Source: Nematostella vectensis (Eukaryota; Cnidaria; Anthozoa; Actiniaria; Edwardsiidae). Taken from it: a stretch of 64,000 nucleotides of DNA. The notes beneath the pieces were generated by a model. That model worked only from the letters and a program-made list of their open reading frames with translations, had not been told where the DNA came from and did no database searches. Numbering within the stretch: position 1 is the stretch's first letter; every line of letters begins with the position of its first letter. Where the stretch lies: assembly GCF_932526225.1 (NCBI RefSeq), contig NC_064048.1, forward strand, positions 4,224,437 to 4,288,436. The letters are read 5' to 3'. The position numbers were made by a program, and so were the translations under genes. Below are positions 1 through 11,756 of this stretch, piece by piece.

Positions 1-382
1 GGAAACTGTGTGTGTGTATGCCGGGGGTGGAGGAGGCTTGCTTGTCAAAGAACTGAGCTAGTTCACTAAATACATTCATGTATATTGGCCCTAGTTTCGA
101 AGAGGCCTTTACCCTTCCCCCCTGATATATGTAAACCATGAAGCCCTGTATTTATATGTATATTGCTCCCTCTCTCAAAAAAAAAAAAAAAAAAACTCTA
201 AAAATTTCTAAAAAAAATTACTCACTAAAGAAGGTCTGCTTTTTGTCTTAATAATTGGTGGAACGTCCCCCCTACACCTTACCCCTAGCTAATTTATGCA
301 TCTGGGCTTGATTATATTCTAAAATGACACAGGGATCTTGTAAATAGGAGATTCAACACTGTTTTATGTGTGTTTTTCATAC

Positions 383-2877
383 CTCTTTCAATACCATACA
401 CTTCCACTCTTAGGGACCTTTTCCCTTGGTATTGTGTAGGATAGAAGCGAGCAAATCTTGCAGTAACTGGGGCAGCCAGAGAGCTCTTAGCTTCTGTTTC
501 AGCATTAATGTTACCAGCAAACTCCTGTTGAAAAAGAAATTGGGTGTAGTACTTACAATGAGCTGAGCTGACAAATATTGATTTTGGTTTTCAGATACAG
601 AGACATATAGACAAACAAAATACAGTGCCGGATAGATAGAGAGACCCCTGGGGGGGGGGGGGGGGGGGGGGGGGGACAGATGGGGGTGTTTGTTGACAAC
701 AGATTTTCAAACCTAATGGATAGCACTTTGGGTGTGGTCAACAGAAATTCTTACCCCTAAGAGATAGCAAAATTGGGTGTGGTCAAAGGAATTTTAAACC
801 CTAAGAGATAGCAGAATTAATAAAAAAAACGTTTACCCAACCCCCAAGGAATAGCATTACTGTGCTGTACTGTACAAAAAAACAACAACTGGCAGCCAGG
901 CAGGTGGGTGGTAGGACAAACAGAAAAGGACAGGCAGAAGAAGAGAGGACCAGCTGAGACAGACTGATTGACAGCCAAGACAAACAAAAAACCCATTGAT
1001 TATTTCTTTATCGTATTACCTTTGAGTTTTCAATATTTTCCCAAATCTTATTATCCAGAGAAGTCGTGAGTCTGTAGGCAGTTGTCCACTGGCCTCCACT
1101 AGGGTGACCCTGGGTTCCCACTGCACAGATCATGTACTGCCTACCGAGGTCAACCTGTAACCATGGTGAGCCGTCACTGGCATCTGGTATCCAGGCAACA
1201 CTTGGACCATTGAGTCTTGCATGTGATGCAGTTGATGAGCTTGCTGTTAGCCACGGGTCGGAGATAATGGAGGAATCATGGACTCCAATGGCTACTGATG
1301 ATGCTAATGATGAAATGATTAACCAAAGGATTACATTTTCTCACTTGACAAAAAGGAAGAGTTGGTGATAATGAACTGATATAGATATGTAAGAAATCTA
1401 ATAGTTATTCTTTATAATTGTAAAAAGGTCTGTTTTTTATGGTTGAAGGGGCTGGTTTGGCGGAGAGGTCTGAAAGTCGAATGGTGCATCCAGCAACATG
1501 CTTGGGGTGGAGGTGATCTTGTTATGAGTATATTGCAACTTTTACCTGAGACATATCTCTTATGCCTCCCATTTCAAGCTATATATCCTATACTTGACTG
1601 CCAAGCAGGATTATAGTAATAGCAAAGCTCTAGAGTCAAGAAATCTAAAAGGAGTGTGTATATATATATATATATATGATTGAGTATATATATATATGAT
1701 TGGTGTAAGGTATTTTACCTCAAATACATTTATTCTAAAATGCTAGTTAGAAGAGAGGGGCACCTGCAACCCTGACCCCCGACCCCGCCCTCCCTACCCC
1801 CCGACCCCACCCTCCCTACCCCCAACCCCGCCCTTCCTACCCCACCCTCCCTACCCCACCCCCCGACCCCATCCTCCCTAGCAAACAACCCTGCACCCCC
1901 CTCCCTCTGGCTTAGGCAAATATCAAGAGAAAATACCTTCCTGTATGCTGATCCCATATAGCTCAATCCTCAGACAAGCCTGGCCGTGCGACGATAGAGG
2001 TAAGATCCGTACTCTTCTAGCAACAGGGTACTCGCGCAACACATTCTTAGTCACATAATTATTGTCAGAGTTCCCATACAGTATCTGAATAAGAGAACAT
2101 CTATTTACATTGAAATATTTGAAAATGAACACCCATGTTGAAAAAAAAGTAATAATACTTACCACTTCCTTTTGATATTCCTTGTAAGCACTAAAAGCTT
2201 CCCCATGTTTTGAGAAACTTATTTTATAACTCGTAATTCGATAGTCTAGTACAGGGTGACCTTGAGTTGCTACTGCACATAGCACATGATTTGATAAAAG
2301 ATCGATTTGTAGATAGGGCTCAGAATCGCCACCATCAGAACACCATGCAGCCGAATTGTAAAGTCTTGCTTCTCTAGCCGAGCCGGAACCAGATGAAGCG
2401 GTGATATTTGAGTTACTAATAGTAAGATCCTCCATTCCTAACGCTGAATCTGTACAAGAACCTTAAACGAAGAAAACATTAAAAATGTTTTTCGCCTTTT
2501 TTCATCCGTACTTCCAGACAAGACAAAGACTGGAAACATCGATTAGCTTATAGAAATCACGAAATCAGAAAGAATCCAATTTTATTCTTTCCAAAGAAGC
2601 TCTCACAATAGCCCTTCGCTATAATATCATATGTTATAAGCTGTTTTTAATCTTGTATTGCATAAGTTAGGTTGCTTTAAGTTAAGTATAGTTGTTTTTC
2701 TTGTTTGTTGAATGGGTTTTAGGCTTTTTTAACAAATAAAAGTTCAAATTTGATAATTGAATAGAACACTAAATAAAGAAGAAATATATAAGAACACTGC
2801 TTACCGTATACTGTGCTAAATGCAAGAAAAACTGCTAAAATACGAACGAAGACATCTTTTACCAACTTCGCCGCCAT
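383..2877 (-). CDS. Secreted or membrane protein with two tandem discoidin (F5/8 type C) domains, 3' end outside window
   Basis: I assembled this gene by hand from five exons on the minus strand: 2877-2805, 2449-2163, 2084-1937, 1294-1020 and 524-383. Every internal border is GT/AG and the reading frame stays open, giving 308 complete codons. Exon 1 starts MAAKLVKDVF and is a hydrophobic signal peptide of about 25 residues. Domain 1 covers residues about 26-166, from ALGMEDLTISNSNITASS to LRIELYG. Domain 2 covers residues about 171-306, from AIGVHDSSIISDPWLTASS to LRVEVYG. Both carry family marks such as WLQVDLG/YLQIDL, TQGHP and GN near the exon junction. Each domain is split into two exons, with phase-1 borders outside and a phase-0 border in the middle. 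Discoidin domains usually bind membrane lipids, glycans or matrix, so an extracellular adhesion or matrix role is likely. The cysteines that normally open and close the fold are missing. After residue 308 the frame continues in phase 1 into an exon I could not find before the window edge. The protein could be a lactadherin-like, neurexin-like or receptor molecule; the missing C-terminus would decide. Confidence 0.85.
650..675 (+). repeat. Poly-G run, 26 bases, intronic
   Basis: An uninterrupted run of G in the intron between the fourth and fifth discoidin exons (525-1019). On the sense strand of the gene it reads poly-C. The rest of this intron is AT-rich with no further exon visible. Confidence 0.95.
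1657..1703. repeat. TA microsatellite, interrupted
   Basis: Two blocks of (TA)n, separated by TGATTGAG and followed by TGATTGG, in the 642-base intron between discoidin exons 3 and 4. Confidence 0.9.
1771..1880. repeat. C-rich intronic minisatellite, about 22-bp unit
   Basis: About five degenerate copies of a unit like CCTCCCTACCCCCCGACCCC. It starts about 55 bases into the intron downstream of the third discoidin exon. On the transcribed sense (minus) strand this becomes many runs of three to six G, which fits a G-quadruplex-forming intron. Confidence 0.85.
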
Positions 2878-2916
2878 TTTTATTTTCTAACAGTTCAAAT
2901 AAACGCGCGCTCTCAA

Positions 2917-2924
2917 CCAATCGG
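2917..2924 (-). promoter_or_regulatory. Candidate CCAAT/Y-box upstream of the discoidin gene
   Basis: CCAATCGG lies about 40 bases upstream of the start codon of the minus-strand discoidin gene, in a locally GC-richer stretch with a CACCC-like motif at about 2950. NF-Y boxes of this kind are common in TATA-less animal promoters. The position is plausible but close to the ATG, so this is only a candidate. Confidence 0.3.
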
Positions 2925-3263
2925 AGCATTACTCGCTCCCAAACCCCACGCACGCCAAGGGGTGGGACATTGACAAGACAAGATTATACTCTCTTGAAGT
3001 TCAGTGAATGAACTCCTTGGAAAACCGGCTGATATATCCAAGGGTGAGAAATGGTACGAAAAAAATAACATTAAAGCTTTGTGGGCAACTGTGAAATTTT
3101 AGGACAATTTCTATCCCAAGCCAAGCATTTACCCGTCATTCCATCTCGTTATATAAATAAAACGGACCCGAAGTCCCCAAAATCAATTCACTATCACATT
3201 TGTCACTTCTTAATTAAAAATGAAAATACTGAAAAACACCACATTCTTCAAAATATCTAGCAA

Positions 3264-3419
3264 AGGGCCGTAGCAGGGGGGTGGGGCACTGGGGGCACGT
3301 GCCTCCCTTATTATCAAAATTTATATGGAAATGACCAGTAGGGGGGTGGCTGTGCCCCCAATATTTTTAATTTTTCTGTAATGTGGCCCTCCAATATTTC
3401 GAGGCCTGCTACGGCACTG
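3264..3419 (+). mobile_element. Short MITE-like element, GCCGTAGCAGG TIR family, copy 1
   Basis: It begins AGGGCCGTAGCAGG and ends in the inverse, CCTGCTACGGCACT, so it has TIRs of about 12 bases around a 155-base body. The body contains GGGGCACTGGGGGCACGTGC and a T-rich centre. Relatives occur at 16881-17277, 17958-18107 and, reversed, 18701-18830. It has no coding capacity. Superfamily unknown. Confidence 0.7.
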
Positions 3420-3576
3420 TAAGCAACAGTCTTTCTCAGCGATCTTCTGCGTGGTGAGATTCAAATGTGGTGTCCAAGAGGCTGGAGTACAAGTTGTTTT
3501 ATGCGGTTTTCATTATTCTGCTAACGCTCGCCGAAGAGTTCCAAAAATGGTCTTCTGGCTTCCGTCATTCAGAATC

Positions 3577-6500
3577 TTGGATAGCTCTTGGATAGCTCCA
3601 CCCACATCACCACCATCACCACCCCTATATAGCTCCACCCATGTCACCCTCATCACCAGCCCTAGATAGCTCCACCCATGTCACCCCCATCACCAGTGCC
3701 CTGGATAGCTCCACCCACATCACCACCATCACCACCCCTCTATAGCTCCACCCATGTCACCCTCATCACCAGCCCTATATAGCTCCACCCATGTCACCCC
3801 CATCACCAGTGCCCTGGATAGCTCCACCCACGTCACCACCATTAGCAACCCTGGATAGCTCCACCCATGTCACCCCCATTACTAGCCCTGGATAGCTCCA
3901 CCTATGTCACCCCCATCACCAGCCCTGGATAGCTCCACCCATGTCACTCCCATCACCAAGCATGGATAGCTCCACCCATGTCACCCCCATCACCAGCCCT
4001 AGATAGCTCCACCCATGTCACCCCAATTACCAGTGCCCTGGATAGCTCCACCCATGTCACCACCATCAGCAACCCTGGATAGCTCTACCCATGTCACCCC
4101 CATCACCAGCCCTAGATGGCTCTACCCATGTCACCCCCATTACCAACCCTGGATAGCTCCACCCATGTCACCCCCATAACCAACCCTAGATAGCTCCACC
4201 CATGTCATCCCCATCACCAACCCTGGATAGCTCTACCCATGTCACCAACCCTAGATAGCTCCACCCAAGTCACCCCCATCCAAGCCCTGGATAGCTCCAC
4301 CCATGTCACCTCCATCACCAGCCCTAGATAGCTCCACCCAAGTCACCCCCATCCAAGCCCTGGATAGCTCCACCCATGTCACCTCCATCACCATGTCACC
4401 CCCATAACCAACCCTAGATAGCTCTACCCATGTCACCACAATAACCAACCATAGATAGCTCCACCCATGTCACCCCAATCACCAGCCCTAGATAGCTCCA
4501 CCCATGTCACCACCGTAACCAACCCTACATAGCTCCACCCTTGTCACCTCCATCACCAGCCCTAGATAGCTCCACCCATGTCACCCCCACCACCAGCCCT
4601 GGATAGCTCTACCCATGTCACCCCCATCCAAGCCCTGGATAGCTCCACCCATGTCACCTCCATCACCAGCCCTAGATAGCTCCACCCAAGTCACCCCCAT
4701 CCAAGCCCTGGATAGCTCCACCCATGTCACCTCCATCACCATGTCACCCCCATAACCAACCCTAGATAGCTCTACCCATGTCACCACAATAACCAACCAT
4801 AGATAGCTCCACCCATGTCACCCCAATCACCAGCCCTAGATAGCTCCACCCATGTCACCACCGTAACCAACCCTACATAGCTCCACCCATGTCACCACCA
4901 TCACCATCCCTGGATAGCTCTACCCTTGTCACCTCCATCACCAGCCCTAGATAGCTCCACCCATGTCACCCCCACCACCAGCCCTGGATAGCTCTACCCA
5001 TGTCACCCCCATCACCAGCCCTAGATAGCTCCACCCATGTCACCCCTATCACCAACCCTAGATAGCTCCACCCAAGTCACCCCCATCACCAGCCCTGGAT
5101 AGCTCTACCTATGTCACCGCCGTCACCAGCCCTGGATAGCTATACCCATGTCACCCCCATCACCATCCCGAGATAGCTCTACCCATGTCACCCCCATCAC
5201 CAGACATAGATAGCTCCTCCCATGTCACCCCCATTACCAGCCCTGGATAGCTCCACCCATGTCACCCCCATAACCAACCCTAGATAGCTCTACCCATGAC
5301 ACCACAATAACCAACCATAGATAGCTCCACCCATGTCACCCCAATCACCAGCCCTAGATAGCTCCACCCATGTCACCACCGTAACCAACCCTACATAGCT
5401 CCACCCATGTCACCACCATCACCATCCCTGGATAGCTCTACCCATGTCACTTCCATCACCATCCCTGGATAGCTCCACCCATGTCACCCCCATCACCAGC
5501 CCTGGATAGCCCCATCTATGTCACCCCCATCACCATCCCTGGATAGCTCTACCCATGTCACTCCCATCACCATCCCTGGATAGCTCCACCCATGTCACCC
5601 GCATCACCATCCCTGGATAGCTCTACCCATGTCACCCCCATCAGCAGCCCTGGATAGCCCCATCCATGTCACCCCCATCACCAGACCTAGATAGCTCTAC
5701 CCATGTCACCCACATCACCAGAGCCCTGGATAGCTCAACCCATGTCACCCCCATCACCAGCCCTAAATAGCTCCACCCATGTCACCACCATAACCACCCC
5801 TAGATAGCTCCACCCATGTCACCCCCATCACCAAGCATGGATAGCTCCACCCATGTCACCACCATAACCAACCATAGATGGCTCTACCCATGTCACCCCC
5901 ATCACCAGCCCTATATAGCTCCACCCATGTCACCACCGTAACCAACCCTACATAACTCCACCCATGTCACCACCATCACCATCCCTGGATAGCTCTACCC
6001 ATGCCACCCCCATCACCATCCCTGGATAGCTCTACCCATGTCACACCCATCACCAGCCCTGGATAGCCCCATCCATGTCACCCCCATCACCATCCCTGGA
6101 TAGCTCTACCCATGTCACCGCCATCACCATCCCTGGATAGCTCTACCCATGTCACACCCATCACCAGCCCTGGATAGCCCCATCCATGTCACCCCCATCA
6201 CCATCCCTGGATAGCTCTACCCATGTCACCGCCATCACCATCCCTGGATAGCTCCACCCATGTCACCCCCATCACCATCCCTGGATAGCTCCACCCATGT
6301 CACCCCCATCACCAGCCCTAGATAGCTCCACCCATGTCACCACCATAACCAACCCTAGATAGCTCCACCCATGTCACCCCCATCACCAGCCCTGGATAGC
6401 TCCACCCATGTCACCATCATAACCAACCCTAGATAGCTCCACCCATGTCACCCCCATCACCAGCCCTGGATAGCTCCACCCATGTCACCACCATAACCAA

Positions 6501-7109
6501 CCCTAGATAGCTCCACCCATGTCACCCCCATCACCAGCCCTAGATAGCTCCACCAATGTCACCACCATAACCAACCCTAGATAGCTCCACCCATGTCACC
6601 CCCATCACCAGCCCTGGATAGCTCCTCCCATGTCACCTCCATCACCAGCCCTAGATAGCTCCACCCATGTCACCCCCATTACCAGCCCTAGATAGCTCCA
6701 CCCATGTCACCCCCATCACCAGCCCTGGATAGCTCCACCCATGTCACCCCCATCAGCAACCATGGATAGCTCCACCCATGTCACCCCCATAACCAACCCT
6801 AGATAGCTCCACCCATGTCACCCCCATTACCAGCCCTAGATAGCTCTACTCATGTCACCCCCATCACCAGCCCTGGATAGCTCCACCCATGTCACCCCCA
6901 TCACCAGCCCTGGATAGCCCCATCCATGTCACCCCCATCACCAGCCCTAGATAGCTCTACCCATGTCACCCCCATCACCAGCCCTAGATAGCTCCACCAA
7001 TGTCACCACCATAACCGACCCTAGATAGCTCCACCCATGTCACCCCCATCACCAGCCCTGGATAGCTCCACCCATGTCACCTCCATCACCAACCCTGGAT
7101 AGCTCCATT
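3577..7109. repeat. 3.5-kb minisatellite, about 37-bp unit, roughly 95 copies
   Basis: Tandem copies built around GATAGCTCCACCCATGTCAC followed by CCCCATCACCAGCCCTG. Units are mostly 36-38 bases, with common variants such as CATAACCAACC, CATCCAAGCC and CTCCATCACC. Larger blocks are duplicated: the reverse-frame translation ending near 4448 recurs 348 bases further on, near 4796. Open reading frames inside it only reflect a lack of stops in the repeat. The left edge, GGATAGCTCTTGGATAGCTC, may show the sequence from which the array grew. Confidence 0.97.
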
Positions 7110-7150
7110 TACGTTTCCCCATTGTTATCCCTGAATCGCATTATTTTACG

Positions 7151-7174
7151 CCCCCCCCCCCCCCCCCCCCCCCC
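7151..7174. repeat. Poly-C run, 24 bases
   Basis: Uninterrupted C run 41 bases after the end of the large minisatellite. Its length is likely to vary between individuals and to be uncertain in assemblies. Confidence 0.95.
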
Positions 7175-7194
7175 ATCTCTAGAAAACCAAGGCC

Positions 7195-7510
7195 ACAAAA
7201 TAGATCTGTTCCGCAGCCAGTTCTTTTGCTGGCTGGGAAGATTCTAGACCCTCGAATGGTTTGTGGGCTACGAATGGTTCTGCTGGCAAATATGTGTAGT
7301 CGAACTAGTTGTACTGGGAACTAGTCGAACTAGTTGTACTGGGAATATTTTTGGGAGCGCTGGAGCGGATGCTTGGGGAAAAAGTCGTCCCGATCGGTTA
7401 TACGGGCAATTTTTCATGTGCTAAAATGCCTAACCACTGCTGGCCACTCCTGGGAGAAAGGGAAATATTTTTTCCCCAGCAACTTTTAAAATGGATATTT
7501 TCTGGCATCA
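7195..7510 (+). mobile_element. Dispersed repeat, TGCTGGCTGGGAA family, copy 1
   Basis: This matches 18262-18590 along its whole length. Shared blocks include GATCTGTTCCGCA, TTTTGCTGGCTGGGAA, GAATGGTTCTG, CGGATGCTTGGG, GTCCCGATCGGTTATA and CCAGCAACTTTTAAAATGGA. GCTGGCTGGGAA near the left end is the inverse of TTCCCAGCAAC near the right end in the other copy, which suggests a small TIR element. The short ORFs inside are not conserved as proteins. Confidence 0.75.
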
Positions 7511-9072
7511 GAACATATTCAAACGACTAAATATGCAATTGTAACGTTTTTCGAGAAGGAAGTGTTGGAAACTATGCCCTTGGAAAACCCTTACTTTGTG
7601 AGCTCCATATTTTCAACGATGCCTAATTCCCGTTCTAAGAGGTATTTTGGCTCCATTTTTACTTCCATTACAGGTACGCACACTTCCTCCTTTTTAATAG
7701 CTTTTAGCGATTCATTACCCCTGCAGGGTGAATATCACAATACGCGTCGGTGTCTGCCCTGAGCGTACTTGTATTGTTTCGTATATCAGAGTTGAACTTG
7801 AGATAAGATATGCTTGATATGCGAGCCTCCACTCTCCCCGTCATACCCTGCTAGAAGTAATTTGGCGTCTGATTGTTCAGGTCTTGAAACACATTATAAG
7901 TGCTCCAGCAAAAGGCATTTTGACAACTCTGGTAAGTTCGAAATCGCCTGGCTTTTTGTATTGATTGTTTTAGCTTCGTTTTAGTATATTATATCCTCGT
8001 GGTATATATCAGCCAGCCCAACAGAGCTTCACAGGTAAAGCTTCGTTAAGCTTTTTTATTCAAAACACCTCAAGAGATACTCAGGTCGTGTTGAGGTTCG
8101 TATAATTGTGTTTCCCAAAAACATAATGTTGCTTAACTTTAAGTCTATATTTTTTGGGAGAAATTTTTATCGATATTTATTTAAGATCTAAGAAGAATAA
8201 AAAGCTATGTTTTTCAATGGAAGAAAAGTATTATCAGCGCCATGGAGAGATCCATTAAATTTATCGGGAAGCTTTGGGGATATACAGTTACCAATAGCAG
8301 TAATCTTTTATTTTCACCATTAAATGTGTCGTCATCAGCCAACGTTCACAAAAGATAAATAAAGAGGTCATTTCTATAATTAATATCTTTACAAAGGTTT
8401 AGCTTCGGAAGGAAATGTACAATGCAGGTATTAACTTCCAGCTATCTCGTTGTGAATTCTGTTTCCTTTTAGGTATTTTACTGTATATTTTACCACCGAT
8501 TTCGAACTGCTTTTGCTTCCATTGGAGTTTGGAGTTATTGTGAATCAACTTCTTATGAAAGTAGACATTCTGTCTTCACTGAACGCGTAATTAACTTTCT
8601 ATATTATTTTTTCATCCTCCATTCCCGCAGGGTATATACTAGGCTATATATATTATATTCTTATAGGCTCAAAATGCGGATCAAAAAAGCAATCCGTTAA
8701 CACTTTTTATTTTTCTTATAAAAGAGATTGGTGGAGAATTAGGCATGCCATTAAAATTTATCTTTCTCTTTTACATCGCACGGGCCGGAGGGTTAAGTAA
8801 TAAAAAAAGAGACATGTTCTTTTTCAGACAATGTATAAAAAATGTATAATACACACATTTAAATCTAAGCTATCAATAAAATCCGTATTAATGTGGTTAT
8901 TTCTAATGATGTTAGAAAGGCAGATAACAGCCATTAGAGTGTTGGAGGAGTTTTTGTCGTCGATGACCGTAAAATTTCCATTTGAGATACATCAAATTAT
9001 TGCTTTATGTGCCTAGAAGGAGGCTGCTTCAAACCACATCTTTTGGCGTGCATGTGTACACGGAAAATTATT
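7511..9072. other. Intergenic, no gene seen
   Basis: AT-rich sequence with stops in all frames at short intervals. I see no conserved coding signal, RNA gene or tandem repeat. The longest ATG frames (7562-7762 and 8831-9016) have no recognisable family features. Confidence 0.6.
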
Positions 9073-9356
9073 CATATCAAACATATTCCCCATGGATAGT
9101 GTCCTTCGTTTGTATTACCTTATATGGACATTGATGCCCATATTTAGAAGAGCTAAACTTTTTTTGCTCCCTGATCTCCAGAAAACATGGTGAAAAAATG
9201 CTGATTCCTGTCAATTTGAGACTCGCGGCAAGAAGTTGTCAAGAAAAAATTGATCGCTTGGTCAAATCTTTATCTCACTAATCTTGAAATACCCTGACAC
9301 CCAGGCCTCCAAGAAATTGACCGACCAGGTTTGAAGATCACCCAAATATTGATATG
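9073..9356 (+). mobile_element. MITE, CATATCAA TIR family, full copy 1
   Basis: A 284-base element starting CATATCAAACATATTCCCC and ending CCCAAATATTGATATG, so the outer 8 bases are perfect inverted repeats. A reverse-oriented full copy lies at 28087-28360 and a truncated one at 37908-37990. Shared interior blocks include GTGTCCTTCG, TTTAGAAGAGCTAAA, CCAGAAAACATGGTGAAAA and the GGCCTCCAAGA region. No clear target duplication was seen. Non-coding. Confidence 0.8.
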
Positions 9357-9421
9357 TCTTGTCACTTGTAGACACTTGTAAGCAAATATATTGGTTTAAA
9401 AACATGCAACATATATGTTAT

Positions 9422-9569
9422 ACAGGGGCGTGGCCCGCCCCCCTCCCCTCCCCCCTTCTAGCAGCAAAAAAAAAATACTGTTAATGTACGAGACACTATT
9501 TAAAATACAGGAGAAAATGTTTTGAAAGGGTCTTTTGGGCCCCCTTCTGTTAAAAATCCTGGCTATGAG
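9422..9569 (+). mobile_element. Degenerate MITE, CAGGGGCGTGGCC family
   Basis: It begins with TA then CAGGGGCGTGGCCCGCCCCC and ends AATCCTGGCTATGAGCTG. These ends are imperfect inverted repeats of the kind seen at 31224-31533 (CAGGCC...TAGCCAGGGG). The middle is a G/C-rich tract plus an A run. The ends are approximate. Confidence 0.45.
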
Positions 9570-10039
9570 CTGTTATTTGGTGCCAATAAACATCTATCTA
9601 TGTAGCATATGTTAGGGGTGGAATGTCGAGGCAAGTACCAAAAAATAATCGTTATCTTTCCTAGTCCTTAAAATTGTCTCCGAAAATAGAAAACCCTAGG
9701 CTGAAGGTCGTGATACATGCTTCCTAAAAATACACAAATCACCAAGTCTAAAATGACGGTGATATTTTAAAATAATTAAGAAAAAGATACTGGTTTAAGA
9801 GAGATTCATATTTACCGTAGGCAGGTCTAACTAAATTGAAAGATGCGCAACAAGTTTTCCTTAGCCTATAAGGTAGGTGTTTTATCTCAAGCAAAAAACT
9901 ATCCATTCTATTGACGTTGAAATTCAGACGGGCGTATAAAAGAAAGAGATGTTTTCCGTTCTCTCAAATCTAAAATTGAAATAATTAGGCTTTTAGTAAT
10001 CTGTATAAAAATTCTCTGATTATGGCAAACGCCTTAGGT

Positions 10040-10735
10040 TTTTCCTTAACAGTTACTGTATTTATTTTTTCCCATGGGGTTGGAAATTCCAGAGGGGTGG
10101 GGTGTCAAACGGCCAGGAATTTCCAGAGGGGAGGAGGGGGGGGGGGGGGGGGGGGGGGGGGGTAAAATGCCCTTTTTCCTTAACAGCTACTGTATTTATT
10201 TTTTCCCAGGGGGTTGGAAATTCCAGAGGGGTAGGGGGTTCAAACGGCCAGGAATTTCCAGAGGGGAGGGGGGGGGGGACGCCTTTTTTTCCTTAACAGT
10301 TACTGTATTTATTTTTTCCCAGGGGGTTGGAAATTCCAGAGGGGTAGGGGGTTCAAACGGCCAGGAATTTCCAGAGGGGAGGGGGGGGGACGCCTTTTTT
10401 TCCTTAACAGTTACTGTATTTATTTTTTCCCATGGGGTTGGAAATTCCAGAGGGGTGGGGTGTCAAACGGCCAGGAATTTCCAGAGGGGAGGAGGGGGGG
10501 GGGGGGGGGTAAAATGCCCTTTTTCCTTAACAGCTACTGTATTTATTTTTTCCCAGGGGGTTGGAAATTCCAGAGGGGTGGGGTGTCAAACGGCCAGGAA
10601 TTTCCAGAGGGGAGGGGGAACGCCTTTTTTCCTTAACAGTTACTGTATTTATTTTTTTCCAGGGGGTTGGAAATTCCAGAGGGGTGGGGGGTCATACCTC
10701 CGGCCCCCTTTAATAGGGGGAGGGGGGTATGGATA
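10040..10735. repeat. Tandem array, about 110-135-bp unit, six copies
   Basis: Each unit contains CCTTAACAGTTACTGTATTT, TTGGAAATTCCAGAGGGG, CAAACGGCCAGGAATTTCC and then a G run of variable length, followed by GACGCC or TAAAATGCC. Unit length varies mainly with the G run (27 bases at 10136-10162, 16 at 10494-10509). The last copy runs into a unique-looking end, GGTATGGATACACTCTGGAA. That end resembles 34000-34040 (GTGTATGGATATTTTCTGGA), so the array may have grown inside a dispersed repeat. Confidence 0.93.
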
Positions 10736-11756
10736 CACTCTGGAAGTACACAATGGGGTTACAGTGTAAGGATTTGCCGTGGTTTATAAGCGATGCTAAT
10801 GTCGACAAAAAATCGCCCGAAATAATAAATTGTATTCATTGTAAAGCGTTATTTCAAGGTATAAGCAATGATTTATAAGATAAGTCGTGTAAAAATGGAA
10901 CTGTACGATTAATACCAATTAGAAATATATATCTGTTACTTAATGGAAGACATCGAGATCCTTGTCTGCCGATTAGTGTTCTATAAAGCGTGTTTTCATG
11001 CGAGTCTTTAGGCATTCCCAGCAGTACAATTGAAGAGGAACTTTGCAAAGCTCGACAACCGTTGAAATGGTATAACCATTTAAGTTTGATCTCTCGATAA
11101 ATATGATTTTTTGGTATGCAACAAAAATCCGACGAAAAGTGCTGGGTAAATTCACTTCTAGCTTTCAGACCTGGTTGCACGTTTCCTCAAACTTTAAAAG
11201 GCAGGTAAACAAGGAAATCTGAATAAATATCTCACCATCACGTGAGATCAGTTCCTGTTTATTAGATGTGATTAAAGTGAACAAGAAGCATTTACGTTAT
11301 TTCGTTTTTAAGTGGCAACTAAGAGGTTTTCGAGATGAGGCCATGACATTGATAACTTATCGCTTTTAGTTCAAGGCGCGGAGATAAGAGATTAAATTTA
11401 ACTTTTCTGTAAATGTCTGTGTTATGGGGCTCTGTACACTGAATGTTCAAAAACATGTTGCTCGTATGTTGAGAAACTGCTAAATACTAATATCAGAATC
11501 AGGCAAATAGTTTTTTCCAATTAACAATAAAAGCGTTATTACCCCAAAACATGATTTTTGGAAGGACGAAGGAAAGACCCTCCATAGTTCAACATTGCGC
11601 TCTTGAGTAAGACTCGCGTTAATTACAAGCATGTAAGCGTTACACTGTGCAGTCGTGTCCTCTTTATAACGACTGATTCAATACTTCGAAACAAAAAGAT
11701 TACCGATGTTTGAATAATTTACGGATTGTACTTGCAATGCCTTCGAAATGTCTGTC
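10736..11756. other. Intergenic, one unsupported minus-strand ORF
   Basis: A 108-codon frame on the minus strand (11180-10854) is the only notable opening. It has no domain I recognise, no signal peptide, and base composition like its surroundings, so I do not call it a gene. Otherwise this is unique-looking AT-rich DNA. Confidence 0.5.

Noticed and set aside
4251-4796. Repeated minus-strand peptide frames (TWVELSRA type)
   Set aside because: Translation of the 37-bp minisatellite. The frame is open only because the unit lacks stops.
10074-10769. 231-codon Gly-rich plus-strand frame
   Set aside because: Translation of the G-rich tandem array at 10040-10735. Length depends on the poly-G runs.
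10854-11180. 108-codon minus frame
   Set aside because: No recognisable family, signal peptide or splice partner; composition like the surrounding AT-rich DNA.
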